This document shows, piece by piece, positions 7,440 to 16,852 of a stretch of DNA of 28,113 nucleotides. The stretch's first letter is position 1; the number at the start of each line of letters is the position of its first letter. Both the position numbers and the translations under genes were made by a program. Under the pieces are notes generated by a model. That model did not search any database, was not told where the DNA came from, and saw only the letters and a list, made by a program, of their open reading frames with translations. The DNA comes from Syntrophomonas_A sp050258735 (lineage in GTDB: Bacteria > Bacillota > Syntrophomonadia > Syntrophomonadales > Syntrophomonadaceae): contig JBLMZJ010000002.1 in NCBI GenBank assembly GCA_050258735.1, forward strand, positions 1-28,113. Reading direction: 5' to 3'.

Positions 7440-10400
7440 ATGAAAAACTCGACAAATTTATTAACAGAACTCCAGGAGGAAAATAGTGCCCTGAAAAAAC
7501 GGATTGAGATGCTGGAGAACATAGCATCTCCCGGACAGGCAGGATCAAAGCTGGAAGAACGGTTGAAGATCGAAGAAGCCCTGGCCGCTTGTTCTCGCCT
7601 CTTCGCCCAACCCGGAGAGGTCGATATAGACCGTATTCTGAAATTGATCGGCGAGGCCGTAGGTGCGCACCGGGCTTGTATTTACGAATTCATTGAAAAT
7701 ACGATGGTTGCCCATAACACTTATGAGTGGTGTGCTCCCGGCATCGCTTCCAAGATGGTAGAGTTAAAAAACATCGATATGAATATGTTCCCCTGGTCTT
7801 TGGGTGAAATAATCCGCGGAAGAGTAGTTAACATGCCGGATGCTGCTAATCTTCCTTCTGAAGCCTCAAATGAAAGCGAGATATTACTATGGGCAGATAT
7901 CTATTCAATGGTGGCTGTCCCTGTTTTTAATTCGGAAAATAATCTGAGTGGCTGGATGGGATTTGTCGATACGTCTCACCATCGCGAATGGCGTGAGGAA
8001 GACATAAGACTCCTGCAAATAGTGGCTGAGATGCTGGGTGTTTATTGGGAGAGAAAACGAGCAGAAGAGGAGATCCTTCATCGCCTGGCAGTAGAGGAGG
8101 TAATTGCGAAATGTTCCCGATTGTTGGTTGGAGATAAAGAGATCGATTACCTGCAGCTGCTGAAAATAGTAGGACAGGTAGTTAATGCCCAAAGAGTGTG
8201 TATCTATGATTATCGTCCCGAAGATGTTGCGGTAGTCAGGCATGAATGGTGTGGACCAGGAACTCTTCCATTGGAAACTGAATTCAGAACCCTGGATTTA
8301 TCCAATTTTCCCTGGGCTTTTAACAATATACAAACCGACCAGGTGCTCATTATTGAGAACCTCGACGATTTATCAATGGCAGCCAGTTCGGAAAAGGAAA
8401 CCCTGCAAATGTCAGATGTACAATCAATACTGGCAGTGCCCATTTGGGACAACGACCGCAAGCTGAAGGCCTTTATGGGATACGTAGATACCAGTACTCC
8501 ACGGAAATGGCAGAATGATGATCTGAGATGTCTACACATCGTAGCCGAAATGGTTGGTGCCCACTGGGAAAGGGTTAATGCCGTGCAGGTGATCAGGCAT
8601 CGATTAGAGGTAGAGGAAGCAATTGCCGATTGCTCAAAGCTATTGGTATCAGGAGAGGAAGTAGATTTTACAGAACTGCTGGGTATTGTTGGCCGGGCTG
8701 TTAAAATAGATCGAGTGGGCATCTATGAATATACCCGCGATTATAAGGCTTTATGCCGCTATGAGTGGTTTGCGGAAGGTAACCAACCTGTACAGGATGT
8801 ATTCAGGAGTCTGGACCTGGCGGAATATAACTGGGCTATGAAGCGGGCAATAAATAATGATCCGATTATTATTGAAGATCCCGCGAAACTCCCCTTTGAA
8901 GCACGCAAAGAGAAAAACACTATTCAATCTTCTGGTATAGCTTCGCTTTTAGCGGTACCTATCTGGGATAGTGAACATAATCTCAAAGCTTTTATGGGTT
9001 ATGGTGATACACGACATGTAGAGGCTTGGGCCAGCGAAGACCTTAATTGCCTCAGGGTAGTGGCGGAAATGATCGGGGCTTCCTGGGAAAGGATACGAGT
9101 CCAGGAGCAGATACTGCACCGTCTGACCGTTGAAGAGGCTATTGCTGAAGCTTCAAGATGTTTCCTGCAAACCGAAGAACCCGACATATACCAGATCATT
9201 AAGCTTATTGGAACTGCCGTCAAAGCCAACCGGGCTTACGTTTTCGAAATCAATGGGCAAACCGGGTTGGTGGATTGTACCTATGAATGGTGTGATGAGG
9301 TTACCGAATCCCATATCCATCTGCTCAAGGATTTGGGATATAACAGTGTTGAATGGTGGGCTGATCAATTATTGGCCGGAGAGACCATCGTCATTTCTCA
9401 GATCGATTGGCTCTCAGGTGACTTTGTTGCGGAACGAGAGCTGCTCAGAGAAATGGATGCCAAGTCGCTGGTTATGGTGCCGATTTTCGGGTCTAATCAC
9501 CGCCCTCTGGCCAGTCTCGGCTTTGATGATGTTCATGGACGTGAGACATGGTTGGAGGAGGATATAAGGTGTTTGCAGATGGTCGGAGGGATGTTGGGGG
9601 CCTACTGGGAGCGCCGGGAAAATGAAAAAGCTTTGCGGCACCGTGAGGCCATGTTCCGGTCGTTGGCGGAGATCACGCCTGCTTTCACCTATATAACTAA
9701 TATGCAGCCGGTAGATCCCTTGTTATTCTTTAACTCGGCAGTTAGCACACTGAGTGGATACAGCCCCGAAGAAATTGCGAATATGAATCCCTGGAACATA
9801 TACCATCCCGATGACCGGCCGATGCTGGTAGAACGTGGACTGGCCCGCATGAGGGGCGAGGAAGTACCACATAATTACGAGGTGCGTTTCATCAAGAAAA
9901 ACGGAAGTATTGGTTATGGTTTATTGAACTCAGCCAGGGTCGAATGGGAAGGCGAGACAGCTATAATAACGGTTGTCCACGATATAACAGATCAGAGGAA
10001 CCTGCTCCAGAAGCTTACTCAAGCCCGTGATGAATTAGAAATGATGGTCATCGAGCGGACCTCCGAGCTGATCAAGGTCAACAAAAACCTGTATATGGAG
10101 ATAAACGAGAGGAAACAGATCGAACAGATATTGCGTAAAAGTGAGGCCGCCTTTAAAAAACTGGCCGAAGCATCCCCCGCTCTCATCTACGTGATCGATA
10201 ATGCAAACCTCCGTTATATAAACTCGGCCGGGGAGAATATGATAGGGTACGACCGCGAAGAGATCGTGGGCAAGCCTTATGAAATTGTGCTTCATGGCGA
10301 TTTTAAGGATCTGTTCGATAAATATGGCCGGGCACGGCTGTCGGGCAAGTATATCCCACCCTACGAAATGAAGATGATTCACCGCGATGGAACAGAGATC

Positions 10401-11633
10401 TGGGGCATACTATCCGGGGATACCATAGAATTCGAAGGGACCAGATGCAATATTGGCGCTATTTTGGATATAACCGAGTATAAGAAGATGGAAGAGGAAC
10501 TGATGAGAAAGGAACGGTTGGAAACGCTGGGGTTGCTGGCCGGCGGGATTGCCCACGATTTCAACAACATCCTTACTGTGATTTCCGGAAATTCCTCACT
10601 GGCTCAGATGATTTGGCAGGGTAAAGAACATGAAGAGATCCCCGGCCTACTCGATGATATTAAAACTGCTGCGCTCCAGGCCACCCGTCTTACCAACCAG
10701 TTACTCACATTTTCCAAGGGTGGTGCCCCGATGAAGCAGATCCTGCCCGTTCAGGAGTTGGTGATGGAGTCAGCCAGGTTTGCCTTAGCCGGATCCGGTT
10801 TTAAGTGCACTTACTCTTTTGCAGAAGATCTATGGGCTATCAATGTCGATCGTGAGCAGATGTGTCAGGTCATAAGTCATCTGGTCAGTAATGCCTCTCA
10901 GGCTATGCCCAAGGGCGGTGAAATCCGTTTGGAAATCGATAACCTTGAGCTTTCAGAGGCGGGTCACAGTCTTGAACCGGGCAAGTATGTGAGAATTGCC
11001 GTGATCGATCAGGGCCATGGTATTGACGAAGGATTACTATCCAAAATATTCAACCCTTACTATACTACCCGGGAGTCGGGACGGGGAATGGGGCTGGCAG
11101 TTACTGAATCAATTATCAGAAGACATGGAGGAGCTATTACGGTGAAACCCAACCTGGACCAGGGAACCACCTTCGAGGTCTATATACCTGCTTCCGGTCA
11201 TTTACCTTATAGCAACTTCGTTGCGGAAGAGATGAGTATGGGAGGACAGGGACGGATCCTGGTTATGGATGATGAGGAGTATATCCGTATAATCCTGGGC
11301 CGGATGCTCAAAAAACTGGGATATGAGGTCTATATGGCCTGCGACGGGCAGGAAGCCATCGAGCATTATACCAGTAAAATGGACAGTGACGAACCTTTTG
11401 ATGTAGTAATCATGGACTTGACCATCCCTGGAGGAATGGGAGGCAGTGAGACGGTTGAGGAACTATTGAAGATCGACCCGGACTTGAAGGCAATAGTTTC
11501 CAGCGGGTATTCCAGTGATCCGGTCATGGCAAATTACCACGATTATGGTTTTTGCGGCGTTATACCTAAACCATATGAGATATCCAAACTCAACCGGGTG
11601 CTGCGTGAGGTCCTCTGCAAACAATCAGCCTAG
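7440..11633 (+). CDS. Giant hybrid histidine kinase with four tandem GAF-like repeats and two PAS domains
   Basis: This is a 1397-residue cytoplasmic sensor. A short coiled coil precedes four tandem GAF-like repeats starting near residues 45, 219, 392 and 565, each 173-174 residues with a recurring EExIAxCSR opening, a (Y/H)EW motif and a VAEMxGxxWER close (VGGMLGAYWER in the fourth). Two PAS domains follow (about 736-855 and 900-1015), then HisKA with His1039 in GGIAHDFNNILTVISGN, an HATPase domain (DQGHGID, GRGMGLAVTESII) and a receiver with Asp1326 in IMDLTIPGGMGG and Lys1377. ATG 7440 is preferred over TTG 7422, though the GGTGGTGGA site is weak. The C-terminal half parallels the kinase at 4248. 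The ligands are not identifiable. Confidence 0.9.
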   Translation: MKNSTNLLTELQEENSALKKRIEMLENIASPGQAGSKLEERLKIEEALAACSRLFAQPGEVDIDRILKLIGEAVGAHRACIYEFIENTMVAHNTYEWCAPGIASKMVELKNIDMNMFPWSLGEIIRGRVVNMPDAANLPSEASNESEILLWADIYSMVAVPVFNSENNLSGWMGFVDTSHHREWREEDIRLLQIVAEMLGVYWERKRAEEEILHRLAVEEVIAKCSRLLVGDKEIDYLQLLKIVGQVVNAQRVCIYDYRPEDVAVVRHEWCGPGTLPLETEFRTLDLSNFPWAFNNIQTDQVLIIENLDDLSMAASSEKETLQMSDVQSILAVPIWDNDRKLKAFMGYVDTSTPRKWQNDDLRCLHIVAEMVGAHWERVNAVQVIRHRLEVEEAIADCSKLLVSGEEVDFTELLGIVGRAVKIDRVGIYEYTRDYKALCRYEWFAEGNQPVQDVFRSLDLAEYNWAMKRAINNDPIIIEDPAKLPFEARKEKNTIQSSGIASLLAVPIWDSEHNLKAFMGYGDTRHVEAWASEDLNCLRVVAEMIGASWERIRVQEQILHRLTVEEAIAEASRCFLQTEEPDIYQIIKLIGTAVKANRAYVFEINGQTGLVDCTYEWCDEVTESHIHLLKDLGYNSVEWWADQLLAGETIVISQIDWLSGDFVAERELLREMDAKSLVMVPIFGSNHRPLASLGFDDVHGRETWLEEDIRCLQMVGGMLGAYWERRENEKALRHREAMFRSLAEITPAFTYITNMQPVDPLLFFNSAVSTLSGYSPEEIANMNPWNIYHPDDRPMLVERGLARMRGEEVPHNYEVRFIKKNGSIGYGLLNSARVEWEGETAIITVVHDITDQRNLLQKLTQARDELEMMVIERTSELIKVNKNLYMEINERKQIEQILRKSEAAFKKLAEASPALIYVIDNANLRYINSAGENMIGYDREEIVGKPYEIVLHGDFKDLFDKYGRARLSGKYIPPYEMKMIHRDGTEIWGILSGDTIEFEGTRCNIGAILDITEYKKMEEELMRKERLETLGLLAGGIAHDFNNILTVISGNSSLAQMIWQGKEHEEIPGLLDDIKTAALQATRLTNQLLTFSKGGAPMKQILPVQELVMESARFALAGSGFKCTYSFAEDLWAINVDREQMCQVISHLVSNASQAMPKGGEIRLEIDNLELSEAGHSLEPGKYVRIAVIDQGHGIDEGLLSKIFNPYYTTRESGRGMGLAVTESIIRRHGGAITVKPNLDQGTTFEVYIPASGHLPYSNFVAEEMSMGGQGRILVMDDEEYIRIILGRMLKKLGYEVYMACDGQEAIEHYTSKMDSDEPFDVVIMDLTIPGGMGGSETVEELLKIDPDLKAIVSSGYSSDPVMANYHDYGFCGVIPKPYEISKLNRVLREVLCKQSA

Positions 11634-11727
11634 ATACCTTTTGGAATATTTGGGAGACCCGGTTCAGGGCATGATAAAAGGTAATCTTGAGTAAGCGACG
11701 AATAATTGAATTAGAGTTAAAATAAAA

Positions 11728-11762
11728 AGAGGAGCCAGGTAAAAATGGTTTCTCTTCTTTTA
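11728..11762 (+). terminator. Intrinsic terminator after the giant kinase
   Basis: AGAGGAGCCA (11728-11737) pairs with TGGTTTCTCT (11746-11755) over 10 bp including two G-T pairs, loop GGTAAAAA, followed by TCTTTTAT. Confidence 0.8.
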
Positions 11763-11789
11763 TACTCTTCTCAGGGATCAAACCTGTTA

Positions 11790-11802
11790 GCACCGGCGGT
11801 GC
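11790..11802. other. Short perfect inverted repeat upstream of the flavin oxidoreductase
   Basis: GCACC and GGTGC flank GGC. It lies about 40 bases upstream of the gene start and might be an operator or a leader hairpin. No promoter elements were convincingly identified here. Confidence 0.3.
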
Positions 11803-11840
11803 AGATGTTTAGCCTTAATTTATAAGAAGAGGTGGTTATA

Positions 11841-13802
11841 GTGGTAGCTTTTTCGCATTTGTTTTCTCCAGCCCGGGTTGGAGGTAAACTGGTCAAGAAC
11901 CGCCTGGTAATGGCACCCATGCTTACTGGATTCGCAGGTCTGGATGGTGAGGTCAACCAGAGCCTGATCGATTATTATCTGGAAAGAGCCCTGGGCGGGG
12001 TGGGCATCATCATCGTTGAGGCGGCCTGTATCGATCAGCCGGCTGGACTGGAGACATTTCATCAACTCAAACTGGATCATCCCCGCCACATATCCAGCCT
12101 GGAAAACCTTTCCCGAACCATCGCCAACCATGGTGCCCGATCCTTTATCCAGATTTTCCATGCCGGTAGGCAGACTTCGCAGTTTATTACCGGTGTTCAG
12201 CCGGTCGCCCCCTCTCCGGTGGCGTGCCCGGTTACCCGAGAAGTTCCCCGCGAACTGACCATCACCGAGATCGAGGACGTTACTGAACGTTTCATAAGGG
12301 GTGCAAGTTATGCGGCCATGGCCGGCTTTGACGGAGTAGAACTGCATGCCGCCCACGGTTATTTGATCAACCAGTTCCTATCTCCCCACAGCAATAATAG
12401 GAATGACCGCTACGGCGGCAGCCTGGACAACCGTATGCGGCTGCTGTTGGACATTATTAGAGGAATCAAGGCGAACGATCCCGGACTGTTGTTGTCCGTC
12501 AGAATAAATATAGACGACTTTGTTGATGGCGGGTTGGTACCCGAAGAGAGCCTGGTAATATGTCAGCAGATGGAAGCCGCCGGCGTGGATCTCATCCACT
12601 GCAGTGTGGGAACATATGAGTCGGGTCTGACCAGTATTGAACCTTCATCTTATCCGGAAGCCTGGCGAGCATACCTCTCCGAAAAGGTAAAGAAGGCCGT
12701 AAACGTTCCGGTGGTAGGAGGCGGGATGATCCGAAATCCCCAGACCGCGGAAGACGTTATCGCCAAAGGTCAGGCTGATTTTGTTTTTCTGGGCAGGAGT
12801 CTCCTGGCTGACCCGCACTGGCCTGTCAAAGCTCGAGAGGGCAAGGTAGAGGATATAAGACCATGTATAAGCTGTAACCACTGTTTCTCCAGCAATTCCA
12901 AAGGCTTGGCTGTCAGTTGTACGGTCAATCCCTGGGTGGGTAATGAGGCGCGTGAGCTGCCTCGGCGAGCAAAACCCGTCAGACAAGAACGGGTCGATGT
13001 CATAGGAGGAGGTCCGGCCGGGATGCAGGCCGCCATTGCCCTTGATAAATTAGGTTTTGCGGTTTCATTATATGAACGTGAAGATCGTCTGGGTGGTCTT
13101 CTGAATCTTGCGAGCCTGCCGCCCCATAAAGATGATCTGGAAAAGCTGAACCAGTACCTGATCAGACAGGTAGAGCACAGCTCAGCAGAGGTCCATTTGA
13201 ATACCCAGTATGAAATCGGCCGGTTGAGTGAGGCTCGGCCGGACCATATCGTTGTGGCGACCGGCTCAAAGACACGGACCCCTAAAATCGATGGTTGGGA
13301 CCCGACCTTCTGCTGGAGTGTAGATCAGGTCCTAAGGCAGGAAGTCAGCCTGAAAGGTAAAAGGATCCTGATCATAGGTGGCGGCAGAAGTGGCTGTGAA
13401 GTAGCCGACTACCTGCTGGGAGACAGCAATGAGATCACAGTAGTAGAATTGGATCGCTTTCTGGCTGCTACGATGGAAAAGAAAAACCGCCGGTCCTTGA
13501 TGAACCGTTTGGAAGAAGGCGGCGTGAAACGCTTGTTGTCAGCCCAGGTACTGGAGGTCGATCACCAGCAGGCGTCCATCAAGATCGAACATGGCCAGGT
13601 CGTTTCACTGGGAATCGACACAGTAATAGGCGCTGCCGGGTTCACCCCGCTAAACGATTTGTTCTTCCAGATCGGCCAACAGCATGGATCGACTTTCCTG
13701 ATAGGTGACGCTTTCCAGGTGAATGGGATCAAACAGGCGCTGGACCAAGGGGAAATGCTGGCCCGGCATTTATACCGTACCCGGGGAGGTAACGGGATTT
13801 GA
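11841..13802 (+). CDS. FMN/4Fe-4S/FAD oxidoreductase of the 2,4-dienoyl-CoA reductase and 2-enoate reductase family
   Basis: This 653-residue cytoplasmic flavoenzyme likely reduces an activated C=C bond with NAD(P)H. The N-terminal TIM barrel of the old-yellow-enzyme type has LFSPARVGGKLVKNRLVMAPM, QIFHAGRQ, DGVELHAAHGYLINQFLSP and NDRYGGSLDNR. It is followed by a 4Fe-4S motif with Cys342, 345, 348 and 360 (CISCNHC ... SCTVNP). The C-terminal half has two dinucleotide-binding motifs, VIGGGPAGMQAA and ILIIGGGRSGCEVADYL. The substrate cannot be read from sequence. In a fatty-acid degrader an enoyl-type compound would fit. GTG 11841 is chosen because AGAGGTGG (11828-11835) is correctly spaced and GTG 11832 lies inside it. 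The stop overlaps the rnhB start. Confidence 0.88.
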   Translation: MVAFSHLFSPARVGGKLVKNRLVMAPMLTGFAGLDGEVNQSLIDYYLERALGGVGIIIVEAACIDQPAGLETFHQLKLDHPRHISSLENLSRTIANHGARSFIQIFHAGRQTSQFITGVQPVAPSPVACPVTREVPRELTITEIEDVTERFIRGASYAAMAGFDGVELHAAHGYLINQFLSPHSNNRNDRYGGSLDNRMRLLLDIIRGIKANDPGLLLSVRINIDDFVDGGLVPEESLVICQQMEAAGVDLIHCSVGTYESGLTSIEPSSYPEAWRAYLSEKVKKAVNVPVVGGGMIRNPQTAEDVIAKGQADFVFLGRSLLADPHWPVKAREGKVEDIRPCISCNHCFSSNSKGLAVSCTVNPWVGNEARELPRRAKPVRQERVDVIGGGPAGMQAAIALDKLGFAVSLYEREDRLGGLLNLASLPPHKDDLEKLNQYLIRQVEHSSAEVHLNTQYEIGRLSEARPDHIVVATGSKTRTPKIDGWDPTFCWSVDQVLRQEVSLKGKRILIIGGGRSGCEVADYLLGDSNEITVVELDRFLAATMEKKNRRSLMNRLEEGGVKRLLSAQVLEVDHQQASIKIEHGQVVSLGIDTVIGAAGFTPLNDLFFQIGQQHGSTFLIGDAFQVNGIKQALDQGEMLARHLYRTRGGNGI

Positions 13803-14500
13803 CAAAAGATGGGCTGGAATACCTGAATAAAGAAAGAGAACGGATAGAGAGTTTAAAAGTATACGAATATGAGGCCTATAGAGAAGGTTATCAATTTATA
13901 GCTGGAATAGATGAAGTTGGCCGCGGACCGCTGGCTGGGCCGGTGGTAGCTGCGGCAGTTATACTTCCCCCTGGATTCTTTCTGCCCGAGGTCAATGATT
14001 CGAAAAAACTGACATCCAAAGTACGTAGTCAGCTGTCCGATGCCATTAAAGGGGAATCTGTAGCGTGGGCACTGGCTGCTGTATATCCCCCTTATCTGGA
14101 CCGGATAAACATATTGAATGCCACCAGGGAAGCCATGCGGACCGCGGTGGAACATCTTACGCCTTCTCCCGATTTTCTACTGATTGATGCAGTCAAACTT
14201 CACGATATAGATATTAAGCAGAGGTCTATCATCAAGGGGGACAGCAATAGTGTTTCTATTGCCTGTGCCTCTATCCTTGCCAAAGTGGAACGGGATCGTT
14301 CCATGGAAGCCTTTGATAAGCTCTATCCTGACTATGGCTTTGCCCGACACAAGGGATATGGGACACGGGAACACCTGGAGGCTTTGATGCGCCGCGGGGT
14401 CTGTCCCATACACCGGGAGAGTTATGCACCGGTCAGAGCTATTCGTGAAGGAGGTAATTATGGATACCAGCCAGGTCTCTTTGACCAGGACAATGCTTAA
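13799..14500 (+). CDS. rnhB: Ribonuclease HII
   Basis: This 233-residue enzyme cleaves the RNA strand of RNA-DNA hybrids and single ribonucleotides in DNA. Catalytic acids are visible in GIDEVGRGPLAGPVV (Asp38, Glu39), FLLIDAVKL and KGDSNSVSIACASILAKVERD. The YPDYGFARHKGYGT segment is also typical. The TTG start at 13799 overlaps the upstream TGA stop by 4 bases, with GGGGAGGT upstream. The N-terminal extension of about 30 residues before the catalytic core is common in Bacillota RnhB. The 3' end overlaps the next gene by 41 bases in another frame. Confidence 0.95.
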   Translation: MTKDGLEYLNKERERIESLKVYEYEAYREGYQFIAGIDEVGRGPLAGPVVAAAVILPPGFFLPEVNDSKKLTSKVRSQLSDAIKGESVAWALAAVYPPYLDRINILNATREAMRTAVEHLTPSPDFLLIDAVKLHDIDIKQRSIIKGDSNSVSIACASILAKVERDRSMEAFDKLYPDYGFARHKGYGTREHLEALMRRGVCPIHRESYAPVRAIREGGNYGYQPGLFDQDNA

Positions 14501-16835
14501 TATAAGTACTCCCAACAACCAGGGCGTCAACTTTTCACAGGGCGAGGTCGTTAAAGGCGTAGTACAGGAGGTCCGCTCCGACGGTACGGTTATGATAACC
14601 ATCAAAGGCCAGACTATCGAGGCCTTGACTGAGGTGCCGGTGCAGCCTGGCCAGCAGTTATATCTCAAGGTCGATGACTTCCGGGATGGGAAGACCTTTT
14701 TGAAGGTAGTCACGCCTCAGGCCATGGAAGTTATAGAAAATGCCAACCTGTCAGCCAACCTGGTGGAAATGGGCATATCGGCCAAAGAAGAGAATGTTGC
14801 GATGGCGCGTAAGCTGTTGGAGTATAATATGCCGGTCACCACCAGTAACCTTAATGAAATGGCAAAAGGAGTCAAGCTGCTGGGGGCAGCTACGCCAAGA
14901 AATCTGGAAATGGTCGCCTTTGTCATGTCGCGCAATCTACCGGTCGATATGAATACCCTGAAGGCTCTTGAACAATATACCTTGCCGGGCAGCAATATAG
15001 CCAAATTGTTAGAATCGGTGGTCCAGAGCCTGCGAGAACTGGGCCAGACACAGAGTGCCGCGATGCCGGCCAGCCCCGAGCTTTTACTTGCTGATGTTAC
15101 TGACAGCACCGGCACCGGAGGAAAAACTCCTGTTGCTGCCGCTGCTAATGCCGATACTCCTGCCCTTTCTGGTGCTTCAAGTTCCAGTGGTGGGAATACC
15201 GGGGTCACGAGCAGTTCCGGACAGATACTAAATGAAGCAGCCTCGTTCCAACCAAGTCAAGCTGCCAGCCCGGGACCGGCTGCTTCCGGTCAAGCTGTGG
15301 TCCCCAGCGTGGAATTGTCGCCAGCACAGCAAGGGTCACCGGCGACAGCCGTCAGCGGCAATATATCGGCCCCAATACCTGATTTTGAACCTAACGTCAC
15401 TATGGCAGTACTGGAAGAAAGCGATCCAGTGCCGTCAGTTGGTCGGACTGCTCCCAATACTACGCCGGTAAATAGCGGCATCAATCAGGGTGCACAGCAA
15501 ACGACAGAACTCCCGCAGCCGGCTGCCCAGGCCCCAAGCACCAACAATGTCTCTCAGCCGGCCGTAACGGCCGGACCGGTTTTACCGGAGACATCAGCAG
15601 CTGAGCTGGCGGCTCAGGTGAATACGAATCTTGTCCCGGACCAGGGCACCGCCAAGGCCTTCCCACCTCAAGCAGCAGGGCAGGTCCCGGTAACGGCCGT
15701 AACCGTTGAGGACGGGAATCAGGAACCTGTGATCCCTGCCCCCCCTGCCGCCAGCATTGACCTGCCGGAGGAGATACCGGCGAATACCAGGGTATCTCCT
15801 GATATAACTGGATCAAGCAACGGTAAAACAACTGCTGTACTACCAGGCCAGAATGTCCCAGCTGCTGTTATAGCCAGTGATATGACCGAGTTGGAATTCC
15901 CAGCAGGATTGGCAGTGAAGGCGGCAGAAACAGAAGCGGAGGCCGCTCCGCAGGCCCCGGCAGCTACTGGCTCTAAGGCGCAGGATAGCACCGCTTCCGC
16001 CATAGCAGATAAATCAACCCCGGGTACAGCTGGCGATAGCAGTAAAAGCGCAGCACCCTTGCAGTCAGACATCCAGAAGGGTGCTGATAGACCCGGAGTT
16101 CAGACTTTTTCCAGCACTGGCCCTAACGCCAGCATTGCAGCAGGTACTGGCAAGATCAATGATCAGTTGAACCTGCTGAAGACCCTGATAGAATGGATGC
16201 AGGTCGATGGGCGGGAGCCGGCGGCTGATATCAGCGGGAAACTGGAAAGGGCAGTCGCTTCAGATAAGGATGTTATCCGGGGATTGACGATGTTGCAGGA
16301 CGCAATAAAAAATGAGAATACCCAGACCCGCAGCCCGGTGGTGCACGATCTGCTGCAACGGATAGATAACCTGGAAAAAGAGCTGTCCGGGCAGAAGATG
16401 TTCAATTTCCTGAGTCGCACCACTAACGACAATCAGTTCAACTTCTATTACTTCTCGATACCGGTCAGGGTCGGGGAAGAGTTGCACCAGTGTCAGCTGA
16501 GATTCAATAAAGACGGTCGCCGTGACCTGCGCGATGTCGATAACCTTAATTTTGTAGTTTCACTGGATACCGGCAAAATGGGCCTGGTTCTCTTTCATGT
16601 CAACTGGCAGAGAAGCGGCAGACTGACCCTGCAGGGAGTAGTTGAGAACGACAACGTTGCCAAGTATTTGAGCAATAATATGCCCAATCTGGTCAGTAAG
16701 CTCAAGGATCTGGGCTACTCAGTGCAAAACCTGGGGATCAAGGTCTCTAAGGAAGAGATCGACGAAGGCTTGAAGGTCAGGATGGAAGAGACTCCGTTAT
16801 CTATCCGGCCGCTGGGGATCGATATAACGGTTTAG
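14460..16835 (+). CDS. FliK-like protein with long disordered linker (YlqG-like)
   Basis: This is a 791-residue protein. The N-terminal region (about 1-200) has a small beta-rich part (EVVKGVVQEVRSDGTVMITIKGQ). A low-complexity Ala/Pro/Thr/Ser/Gly-rich linker spans roughly residues 205-560. A C-terminal domain of about 150 residues (FYYFSIPVRVGEELHQCQLRF ... LGLVLFHV-like strand ... NLGIKV) resembles the Flg_hook domain of flagellar hook-length protein FliK. It lies between rnhB and an FlhB-tail protein, as ylqG does in Bacillus. No flagellar genes are in view, so a non-flagellar role is possible. The AAGGAGGT at 14448-14455 fixes ATG 14460, inside the 3' end of rnhB. The domain call is from pattern recognition. 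Confidence 0.7.
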   Translation: MDTSQVSLTRTMLNISTPNNQGVNFSQGEVVKGVVQEVRSDGTVMITIKGQTIEALTEVPVQPGQQLYLKVDDFRDGKTFLKVVTPQAMEVIENANLSANLVEMGISAKEENVAMARKLLEYNMPVTTSNLNEMAKGVKLLGAATPRNLEMVAFVMSRNLPVDMNTLKALEQYTLPGSNIAKLLESVVQSLRELGQTQSAAMPASPELLLADVTDSTGTGGKTPVAAAANADTPALSGASSSSGGNTGVTSSSGQILNEAASFQPSQAASPGPAASGQAVVPSVELSPAQQGSPATAVSGNISAPIPDFEPNVTMAVLEESDPVPSVGRTAPNTTPVNSGINQGAQQTTELPQPAAQAPSTNNVSQPAVTAGPVLPETSAAELAAQVNTNLVPDQGTAKAFPPQAAGQVPVTAVTVEDGNQEPVIPAPPAASIDLPEEIPANTRVSPDITGSSNGKTTAVLPGQNVPAAVIASDMTELEFPAGLAVKAAETEAEAAPQAPAATGSKAQDSTASAIADKSTPGTAGDSSKSAAPLQSDIQKGADRPGVQTFSSTGPNASIAAGTGKINDQLNLLKTLIEWMQVDGREPAADISGKLERAVASDKDVIRGLTMLQDAIKNENTQTRSPVVHDLLQRIDNLEKELSGQKMFNFLSRTTNDNQFNFYYFSIPVRVGEELHQCQLRFNKDGRRDLRDVDNLNFVVSLDTGKMGLVLFHVNWQRSGRLTLQGVVENDNVAKYLSNNMPNLVSKLKDLGYSVQNLGIKVSKEEIDEGLKVRMEETPLSIRPLGIDITV

Positions 16836-16852
16836 CAGTAAGGGGAACTAAT

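Noticed and set aside
14717..16072. Several long minus-strand open frames opposite the FliK-like gene
   Set aside because: They are shadows of the low-complexity Ala/Pro/Thr-rich coding sequence on the plus strand, rich in Ser/Leu/Pro from codon complement.
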